Shown piece after piece: positions 56,980-64,000 of a stretch of DNA of 64,000 nucleotides. Each line of letters opens with the position of its first letter. Position 1 is the first letter of the stretch. The notes beneath the pieces are model-generated. The model did not search any database, was not told where the DNA came from, and saw only the letters and a list, made by a program, of their open reading frames with translations. Both the position numbers and the translations under genes were made by a program. The stretch comes from Trichostrongylus colubriformis (taxonomy: Eukaryota > Nematoda > Chromadorea > Rhabditida > Trichostrongylidae), in NCBI GenBank assembly GCA_963978905.1, contig OZ022257.1, positions 35,245,919 to 35,309,918 on the forward strand. Reading direction: 5' to 3'.

Positions 56980-58030
56980 CAAGGGATGGACCCTAGGTCG
57001 AAGTGGCCATTCGGAATTTGATACATATGGTCCGACGTATTTTCGGACGCTGATCTCGAATGTGTATTCGAAATTTGCAGAACGATTCTCTAAGCGGAGT
57101 TATGGAGGTTTTTGTGAATGAACGGCTACACGTTGGATCTCATTGGCGAGGCACCATGTCATAAGCGCGGCCGTTGCGAAGCTAGTAACGGCCTCAGTGG
57201 CTTGGTGGTAGTGTTCCGGATCTGCAGGACAGGGGTCATGGGTTTGCTCCCCGTCAGTGTGACTTCTTTTGCATTTTGTGTTTCATTGTCAGTAAATGCT
57301 TTTCTTTCACTTCTGGACGTTTCCTATGTACTGGTACTTATCGCACCCATCATTTACTCTTCCACTTTATTTATAGCTACTAATATTACTCACAAGGGAA
57401 GGATACCGAGTCGAAGAGATTCCCGTACCACACGAATAGGCGTTGTTGCGTAAAAATTATGATATTCGCGCACAGGAGGTCAAACTACCCCTCTTGCATT
57501 TTCAGAATCCAGTTCTTGATCCAACTTCGAAAAATAGGGGGTGGCCAGGGGATAAAGTGGTAGTCTTTGAATTTTCTTCTACGGAAAACCCTGCAACCTG
57601 AACAAGATAGCCTACACATACCTTTTGCACTTCCCCATCGCACTAAATGTACGAAACAGCGTCAAATAGGAGCATTTCCTAGGCAAGGGTCAACGACTTC
57701 TCCTTTGTAATGTGTGCCACCCCCATGAAGCCCATGAATTTTCCAATTTGGTCAAATTCTCGAATTGGCTAAAAACTTGTCCCTTGGGGTACTTTGACTC
57801 TCTTAACACGAAAATCGCCCTGGTTTTGCGCAAGAACGTCTGGCTCGCGTGCTATGGGCTTCTAAACCTACCATAAAATAGTACTGCTTTCTCGGAAAAA
57901 CCTCCATAACTCCGCTCGGAGAATCGTTGTGCAAATATGGAATACAGGTTCGAGATCAGCATCCGAAAATACGTCGGACCATATGTATCCCATTCTGAAT
58001 GGTCGCTTCTACCGGGGGTCCATCCCTTGT
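56980..58030. mobile_element. Foldback element of about 1.05 kb
   Basis: Arms of about 135 bp (56980-57115 and 57896-58030) are inverted copies. They share CAAGGGATGGACCC, GATACATATGGTCCGACGTATTTTCGGA, and GCGGAGTTATGGAGGTTTTT with its inverse. The interior has no transposase but contains a tRNA-like sequence. It lies in the intron between exons 7 and 8. Confidence 0.75.
57190..57260 (+). tRNA. tRNA-like sequence inside the foldback element
   Basis: CCTCAGTGGCTTGGTGGTAG resembles a tRNA D-arm and A-box, and ATGGGTTTGCTCCCCGT a T-arm with a GGGG-type stem but without the TTCGA loop. It is probably a SINE head or decayed tRNA. Confidence 0.3.
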
Positions 58031-58496
58031 CAGGAGGATATCCTAATATCACTTGGTTACACTATTTGATCCTGCCCCGTTATGGTCTAATGATAAAAGT
58101 GGGTTGCGGAAAGGTAGAAATGCTATGCAATTGAACACCACCGAAAAGCAGTTCATGTTACTCAAATCCCATGAATTAGTGACCCGCTTTCCTTGTTCGG
58201 ACCGTGGTGACGGACGAGAACAACTGTGGAAGGTGGTGGGGCTTTCTGGTGTCCCGCTCCCACTCGCATGGTCCAAGAAGCAATCCTACTCCAGTGCACG
58301 CGCAGGCCAAGCAAATCTTTCATGATCTCATAGGCAGGAATTCCTGTCAGATTACTCTTAGAACTGGTCGAACTGGTTTCCTACTTTTTTTTTCCTAGGT
58401 TTATCGGCGCAGATCTTGATCCCTCAAAAAAAAAACTTCAAAACTTCATTGATGGGATGAACGCGTCTCCCCTCCTTGAAGAGAACACCCCAAAGA

Positions 58497-58663
58497 TACA
58501 GTCCATTTCTGAGCGCTTGATAGGACGTGGCCTACGGACTTGGGTGAGATGTCAGACTCTCTCACCATGCCACACTCCCTTTTCTTGCCACGCATTCTCA
58601 CACACTCGCCACTTACCCATGTCCGTAGGCCATGCCCTACCAATCGCTTCGAAATGGAGTATA
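58497..58663. mobile_element. Palindromic MITE, TACAGTCC family, copy 5
   Basis: TA-CAGTCCATTTCTGAGCG pairs with CGCTTCGAAATGGAGTATA at the right. The core arms are GGACGTGGCCTACGGACTTG and ATGTCCGTAGGCCATGCCC. The right end has two substitutions, so this is an older copy. Confidence 0.8.
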
Positions 58664-58671
58664 GTTGCATC

Positions 58672-59870
58672 GTGAAAGACACTGCCAGGGGTGAGGAGAA
58701 AATGAGACTGTGAGGAGATATTCTCTGTTTACGAACGTTGAAGTCGAGTAGAGACAAAACATTAATTTCTCAAGTTGCCGCGAGAACGGGGCAAGACGGC
58801 AATGTTCATGATCGACTGACTTGGACCGTCTGCATTTACGGAATCGGCTCGTGACGCGGAGGGGGCACAAGGGAAGGAGCGGGAAATAGAGTTTTCAGGT
58901 TGCTATTTCTCAGGTTTTTTTATTAGGTTGTAAAGAAAGTTTTGGCCGGTTTTTGCAATTTCAAATTCGGGAGATCATAATTCTGCTCAGAGTGCGTCTT
59001 TTCTCATGAAATAAGCATCATTCGATTTGCCACTCTTTTGGCAACATTATACATACCTAAGTATCTCGATTTGATGGAGGGCTGATGATTTATATTGCGC
59101 TAAACGTAAAAAGTCGACTCCAAACCGCCACTCTTTCTGAACACACTGCTACTGAAGTAGCTGTTTAGGAAAGTGGGGCTTAGTTAGCGCTAGATCTGGT
59201 GAATATGATGGACGAGTAAGGGCTTCAGCCTGCAACTGCTTCAATTATCGGAAGAGGATTTATGGAAAATGCGCTTGGGTATGGCTGGACGGACCAAGGG
59301 GTCCCGCGGCACCCATTTTTTGGATTTTCCAAATCAAGACTACTTGAGGTGGTCAATCAAGTTTGTTGGTTGAGGACGAATACTTTTGGACATTCCCTGC
59401 AAGTATGGACGCTCATCGCCTTCTGCGCTTTTAAAGCGATTTGATCAAATGATAATTCGAGCAACTCGTTCTCATTTTTGCACTTCTGAAACCAGGGACA
59501 AAGTGTTCCATCCAATGCTTTATCCCCACCTCTTGCAGTATTCACATTTGTGGTTGCCTTTGCTGAGAGTGGATTAGACAAGTACTCATGAAGTGAAGTC
59601 AACCAAAGGGCCATTTTCGCAGTACTTTAAAATTTCATGGTTCGTAAATCTTGTGGCATTCCCAATAAAACATATATTTAGAGAGAGTAACTTTTTATCT
59701 ATCTGAGGAACACAATTTGTAAGCTGATTCTTGTTAACGAGCTCTGATATTTGAATTTATTTTGTGAGTGCGAAAAACCGGCCACAACTTTCCTTACAAC
59801 CTAATATCACGTCGACTTTCATATTCAACTATTACACAGTCTGCCGAAATAACCGTTCGCGGTTATTTGA
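58672..59870. repeat. TTAA-type repeat interrupted by a mariner
   Basis: AAAGACACTGCCAGGGGTGAGGAG at 58672 is the left end of the 30.3 kb-type family. TTTCAGGTTGCTATTTCTCAGGTTTTT at about 58890-58920 matches its right half. After the mariner the match resumes with GACTTTCATATTCAACTATT. The mariner at 58923 therefore inserted into this older element. The right limit is approximate. Confidence 0.6.
58923..59804 (-). mobile_element. mariner element, family 2, decayed (copy 2)
   Basis: TTAGGTTGTAAAGAAAGTTTTGG and the inverse CAACTTTCCTTACAACCTAA form its ends, with TA on both sides (58921-58922 and 59805-59806). At 882 bp it is shorter than a full mariner. Minus-strand coding remnants include SPDLALTKPHF near 59190-59220, the mariner C-terminal catalytic block, with frame shifts around it. 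Its orientation is opposite to the host gene. Confidence 0.8.
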
Positions 59871-60250
59871 CTCTCAACTTCAAGCAGAGGGGCTCGCTTA
59901 TGTCTTGTTTGACGCGATATTAAATAAATTCATGGAAAAGCAATAGACTGAACTATTTTCTTAGGAGCTACCTTTAGGTCTTAAATTTCTCAAAAGAGAA
60001 ACTATGAGTGACTTCTGAGCTGATGCCATCGGTTGACCAGCATTTTTCTGGGGAATTTATGACGTTCATTTCATTCGTGGCTATATGTACCAAGTGCAAA
60101 ATAACAGTGTTCTCACATTGCTTAATACTCTGTTCCAACGAGGTTTTTTTTAGACTGTTCTCACGATCAATAGGTCTCTGAAAGTTGGTGAACAAGTGCT
60201 GGCTGTTTAGTTGTGATTTGACGAAATGTGCAGAATGTACACACTTTCAG

Positions 60251-60527
60251 CCGCCAATGTACACGCTTCCGCGGTCTTGTACAACCGTGCCACCACCGGA
60301 TCCAATGAGCCGGTTACACGAGCCCCTCTCAGCTCGGACCCACCATGACATGCTGGGACGATTAGGCGATCCTCTTCAACGACCCACTGATCCACGACTG
60401 ATCAACTCCACGACATTGCGACATCAGGAAGCTCTGTCGAGGTCTCTTTGTTCGCCGGTATTGCCAAGACCGTTAAGGACTCTTGACAACAAGAGCAACT
60501 CACTGCCAAGGAGGAGGGCCATATCAG
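60251..60527 (+). CDS. syd-1: syd-1-like gene, exon 8, long Pro/Ser/Arg-rich linker
   Basis: Starts after ACACTTTCAG and encodes 92 residues, beginning [20 protein letters not shown], with [20 protein letters not shown] in the middle and LPRRRAIS at the end, up to the donor ATCAG-GTGAGC. Phase 0 in matches exon 7 exactly; phase 1 out. An upstream acceptor (GTGCAG at 60234) would need another phase and was rejected. No folded domain is expected. The minus-strand frame inside is a shadow. Confidence 0.78.
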
Positions 60528-60886
60528 GTGAGCTTTTCACTATTCAGACTATGAAACATCCAAGCGGTTGGAGATTCGGTGGTTATCTTTTTTCCCGGAT
60601 GAGAATGAGGATGTCTCGAAGATCGTGTAAGGTTACAGCTGCATCGGATCTGTCTATATAGTCATTCATTCAGAAAATATGAACATTGGTACTTGTTTTG
60701 CATTTAATCTTATTGTATTGGAGTCATTTCAGTGTTACTTTTAATTTATCTCCTTGAGTGTCCATGTTTGTCGATCAGTAGACTTATTGAAATATTGAGA
60801 TAAGGTTGTGATAAAGAAGCTGATAGTTTTCCAAGGAAGTTGGAGCTCCATTTTTGGACTACTCCACGCTTTTGAAGCTTTTGAAG

Positions 60887-61046
60887 TGTCCTCCGTTTCC
60901 CCAATCCGTCGCTTTTTAACGCCCAGAGAAGTGCATATAGCTCTCGACTCTAGGAATTATAAATTTCACCCGAAAATTTCACAAAATATCGGCCGCATGC
61001 TAATTTTTCATATTGGCTCATTCTCACCATTTGAGCTTGAAATTCA
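60887..61046 (+). CDS. syd-1: syd-1-like gene, exon 9, start of C2-like domain
   Basis: Encodes VSSVSPIRRFLTPREVHIAL, then DSRNYKFHPKISQNIGRMLI and FHIGSFSPFELEI, ending before GTGAGA. The GRMLIFHI strand resembles the first beta strand of a C2 domain, the domain that follows the PDZ and linker in SYD-1/RhoGAP100F. Phase 1 in fits exon 8; phase 2 out. Two in-phase acceptors are possible: the one used, and CCAAG at 60835, which would add 17 codons. The first has a weak pyrimidine tract. The rest of C2 and the RhoGAP domain are not seen here. Confidence 0.5.
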
Positions 61047-61830
61047 GTGAGAAAAGAAAAGTATGAATTAGAATGTGTGCTGAGGCGTCTTGTCAAAGAT
61101 GGCTGTCATGAACCTCTGGAATTGTGATAGTTCATGAGTGATCAAGCTGCTATATTTGATGTGCCAATGTATTATATTAGCAAGTAACCCTTACATCTTT
61201 CATGTTGCGGCTCGTCGGGCGGTTGCCCTCCTAACCGCTAGCGCAACAGCATCGTGGTTACGGGTCTCCGGACTCTACGCCACCCGGCTGCTATGCCTGC
61301 GGGTTGTCACTGCTCCCATGGGCTTCCCCAGGAACCATACTGCTTTCCCCACAGTATGGCCGCCGCTTCCCGGAGGTACTGGCTCTCACACTTCTACCTA
61401 TTATTGCCCTTGATACGACAGCAAGTACAAGGATTACAGCACCCATATTTATTATACATATATTATCCACAATAGTCGCCCTACTCTTATCTTCCTGCCA
61501 GGACTCAGGTCCGACCGTGCTTCATCCCCCCAAGGGTCAACTATTGGAATATCAGCGGTAACTGCGGTAACTTCCTGCACCCTGCAGGCTATCTACCCCG
61601 CCTGCAGCCGTCCACGTCCTCGGGTGTAACGGACGTGGGCATGCCAGCGCTCAACCAAGCCGGCCGCGGTCCGCCCGACCGCACCGCGTCCATGTCGGCC
61701 TGCAGAGCGTAAGAGACAAGCTCTTACCCTCTACAGTCCGGCTTGGCATCCTAGCAGCCTAAGCCCGGCGCCCTCTCCTCCCGGGGGGAAAGTGTGTAAG
61801 CACCGACTGGCAGAGGCGACCCCTTTTATA

Positions 61831-61838
61831 GAGCCACG
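61831..61838 (+). promoter_or_regulatory. TATA-like motif in the GC-rich block
   Basis: CCCCTTTTATAGAGCCACGG sits in otherwise very GC-rich surroundings, followed by GGGGGCGGGGCCGGGCGCG. The contrast is what one expects of a core promoter, perhaps of the mobile element itself. No start site can be fixed from sequence. Confidence 0.3.
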
Positions 61839-62109
61839 GACTGGGGGCGGGGCCGGGCGCGCGGTGCGCCCACAGGGACAGTCGCGTTCCGCGACACTCC
61901 CGAGAGCGAAAAAGAATGGCTCTGGGGTGCGCAACGACTGCACCTGGAAAGAACCGAACGTCCGACTGAAGCTGGCCCAGATGTAATTGCCCGACTTGAA
62001 ACCCCTGTTGATAAAATGCAAGACGGCATGGGCCAGCACGGTCATCCCTTACAGTAAGACTACCTAACGGCAGGTCCCTACTAGTCAGAAAAGCTCATGA
62101 CAACAATAG

Positions 62110-62343
62110 GGTGCCTTAAGGGCCGCCCAAAAATAACCGAGACTGCAGAGAAGACCTTATTGGTGCACAAAAACATTACAACATAAACGACAACAAATCC
62201 TACGGGTAAAAACACAACAGCACAGCAAAGGGGAAAAGAGTGTCTTAAGGACACTCTAAAAAGACATACAAAAATGACACACAAGGTGCCTTAAGGGCAC
62301 CTCAAAAAAAAGGGGGAAAGGGTGGAGCGCCTTAAGGGCACTC
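62110..62343. repeat. Four CTTAAG-centred palindromes
   Basis: GTGCCTTAAGGGCC (62111), AGTGTCTTAAGGACACT (62239), GGTGCCTTAAGGGCACC (62285) and GCGCCTTAAGGGCACTC (62327) are variants of one 14-17 bp palindrome. The last three are each followed by an A-rich run within a few bases. They may be protein-binding sites or remnants of TTAA-type element ends. Confidence 0.75.
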
Positions 62344-62552
62344 AGAAAAAGAGACATAATTGAACTGCCGAGATCCTCGCCATCCAGCACTGCTTCCACC
62401 ACAAGTCCGACCAACTCCTTCTGCCAGCATCCATCTTCCACCACCATCTCCACCAACAGCCACTAGACGACGACGTTGTTGTTATCGACAGCCACAGGAC
62501 GACGATGACGTTGTTGTTGTTGTTGCTAATATCGACGTCCATGTTGCTGCCA

Positions 62553-62640
62553 CGTGCCCATCTTAGTTGACTGTCCTTGCCCATCTCTGCCGACCGTCCT
62601 TGCCCATCATCGTTGATCGTCCTTGCCCATCGTCGTTGTC
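62553..62640. repeat. Short tandem repeat, period about 27 bp
   Basis: The word GTCCTTGCCCATC recurs (TGCCCATC at about 62554, 62579, 62603 and 62626) with GTTGA/CCGAC spacers. It follows a GTT/GAC-rich stretch. Non-coding as far as can be seen. Confidence 0.7.
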
Positions 62641-62871
62641 CTCCATGGCGCCGGATATCGGCGGTAACTGCTGTTGAGTTTCTACTCTAGCAGTAGAGGG
62701 GAAATGCGGTGACCCTAAAGCTAATGACAGACAAAGTTTCCTGAAATAATTGATTATATAACTACAGAGATTGGCTAAAATGACTACAACTGTTGACTAC
62801 TTGGTTATTAGCTAAAAAGGACTTATGAATGAAACTACATGATTGAAAGGGGGGTCTGTCACAGCATTCAC

Positions 62872-62975
62872 CAAAAGCGGTAACATCTAAGGCTACAACA
62901 AAAGCGGTGACTTATCAACACCTTAACAACAATGTTCAAAAGCGGGAACCCTACGTCACACAAAAATGCGGAAAC
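62872..62975 (+). repeat. Four spaced copies of CAAAAGCGGTRAC
   Basis: CAAAAGCGGTAAC, ACAAAAGCGGTGAC, CAAAAGCGGGAAC and CAAAAATGCGGAAAC occur within 104 bp at 24-38 bp spacing. Related GCGGTAAC/GCGGTGAC words lie at about 61556, 61564, 62657 and 62705. The spacing is irregular, so this may be an array of binding sites rather than slippage repeats. Confidence 0.65.
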
Positions 62976-63347
62976 TATCTATCTTAGGCTAGGTCCTCTA
63001 CTGTCTTGTAGAGGGTCCTTGCCCACTCGGATATGGTGGACGGGTACGCGATCTAGGCCTACGGGAGACCGATCTGTAACCCGCCTGTCGCGCTAACTCA
63101 TTGGGAGATGGACTAAGACCCCCGAACGTCTTCCTTGTCCACTGGGACCTCCGCAGCTCGAGGACCTTTCGGCTGAACGGATTTCACCAGGACCGGGGAC
63201 GTACGTGTCTTGCAAGGTCTTCATAAAATCGTACAGCTGGGGTTGTGATGTCCACCTCTACATGTCTGTTCGGTACACAGATCAGACATGCTTCTTCCAT
63301 CATAGCGTTAACTTCTGCGCTCAGGCTCACTCAATGTCGTTCTTACA

Positions 63348-63917
63348 TTGGACTGTTCCCGACCACACTTCCCCGACCGAGGATTCCTGGACCTAGGTCC
63401 ATCCTCCCGAGCACGACAAGAAGTGGGGGCCGAGGAATCGGAAGAACGAGTTGAGGCTCTGAGCGCACATCCTTTCCCGATAACTAAGGAGTTCGAAATC
63501 CATGCCAATCAGCTTGCTTCGGCGGCGGTAGAGCCGCTGACGAAGGCTGCGCTGACGGCTTATCAAGCCTCCAGATTTGAACTGCTTCTTCGGTGGAGGA
63601 GTTACTGTCGGGGGTTGCGATCAATTACTCGTTGGAGCTGTCCGCTGATCAACAAGACGTTGAGTCTGCTGGTGTTGCAGCTCTTGAGAGTAATTGTCTC
63701 TCCACCACTGAAGAGTCTGCGTGAAGGTGCTGGAGACTCAGGAGGTTGGTCTGGAGGAGCTTGTTGGATGCCCTTAATAAAGGACTGCTCCTCCGACTCT
63801 CCTTGCGGTAACTTAGTACAACAAGCATTTGTGCCATCTCTAGCGCACGTAGGTAACGTGTCAGGAAAGCGCTCAAACCTGGGGCTCTTGCCAACAACGT
63901 TCCGACGTGTCTGGTAG
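63348..63917 (+). CDS. Unidentified ORF, 189 codons, in the GC-rich block
   Basis: The longest simple open frame of the window. The first half is acidic and helix-prone (EVGAEESEERVEALSAHPF, then LASAAVEPLTKAALTAYQAS). The second half is Gly/Ser-rich with no domain I recognise, and it ends at a TAG. It could be a gag-like or other element protein, or chance openness in GC-rich DNA. No splice-site evidence. Confidence 0.25.
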   Translation: MDCSRPHFPDRGFLDLGPSSRARQEVGAEESEERVEALSAHPFPITKEFEIHANQLASAAVEPLTKAALTAYQASRFELLLRWRSYCRGLRSITRWSCPLINKTLSLLVLQLLRVIVSPPLKSLREGAGDSGGWSGGACWMPLIKDCSSDSPCGNLVQQAFVPSLAHVGNVSGKRSNLGLLPTTFRRVW

Positions 63918-64000
63918 AAATGTCGTTTGGGATGCTTCTTGTAGAGTATTGCGGTAATTGTTGCTGCTGAGCAGTTGCAGCGGTGACAGGATCTGCCGGC

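Larger units (their letters stand above)
61197..64000. mobile_element. GC-rich block, probable 5' part of an unidentified mobile element
   Basis: Base composition changes abruptly at about 61200 to GC-rich sequence with many CCG/CGG words, unlike the AT-rich introns before it. It contains a TATA-like motif, serial palindromes, short tandem repeats and one moderately long ORF, a layout that fits the promoter and leader of a retroelement or large DNA transposon. No terminal repeats, primer-binding site, reverse transcriptase or transposase could be identified within the window. Confidence 0.4.

Noticed and set aside
60235..60250. Earlier acceptor for exon 8 at GTGCAG (60234)
   Set aside because: It needs phase 1 entry while exon 7 leaves in phase 0; ACTTTCAG at 60250 fits and is a better nematode acceptor.
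61204..62052. A possible LTR starting TGTTGCGG and ending TTACA
   Set aside because: No second copy, no primer-binding site after the proposed end and no target duplication could be shown within the window.

Overview
This window is eukaryotic and almost certainly comes from a nematode. Most reading frames are short and stop-rich. The only convincing protein gene is cut into small exons with GT..AG introns and nematode-style TTTCAG acceptors, and the intergenic and intron sequence is crowded with Tc1/mariner-type and other DNA-transposon relics. A strongylid (hookworm-like, clade V) worm is my best guess from the large introns and the mariner load. That placement is inference.

Layout. From 1 to 39.6 kb I find no intact gene. 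The stretch holds mobile-element debris: copies of a short palindromic MITE with TACAGTCC ends; two abutting Harbinger-like palindromes (2.38-2.99 kb); a relic of a Penelope-like GIY-YIG domain (10.4 kb); two decayed mariner transposases (13.9 and 21.3 kb), the second inserted in a small hairpin element; a 507-bp Tc1-type MITE (17.1 kb); a 2.2-kb near-perfect palindrome with a tRNA-like sequence near its axis (18.0-20.2 kb); a hammerhead-ribozyme-like core (22.9 kb); a pair of TTAA-bounded elements that share one TTAA (23.2-24.1 kb); a Tc3-like relic with long inverted repeats (28.6-30.1 kb); and several long G-tracts.

From 39.6 kb to at least 61.0 kb the plus strand carries nine exons that join in phase into part of one gene. 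It encodes a PDZ domain (39.6-40.8 kb), then a Ser/Pro-rich linker (42.2-60.5 kb), then what looks like the start of a C2 domain (60.9-61.0 kb). That order, and the PDZ signature, point to SYD-1 / RhoGAP100F, the presynaptic assembly protein with PDZ-C2-RhoGAP architecture. The first exon(s) and the RhoGAP exons are not seen; the latter should lie beyond 64 kb. The introns hold two decayed antisense mariners of a second family, two foldback elements, an ATT microsatellite, a three-copy minisatellite and more MITEs.

The last 3 kb (61.2-64.0 kb) is compositionally different. It is GC-rich, with a TATA-like motif, a series of CTTAAG-centred palindromes, a short tandem repeat, a recurring CAAAAGCGG motif and an unidentified 189-codon ORF. 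I read it as the 5' part of a mobile element lying inside the gene, but could not assign it to a family.
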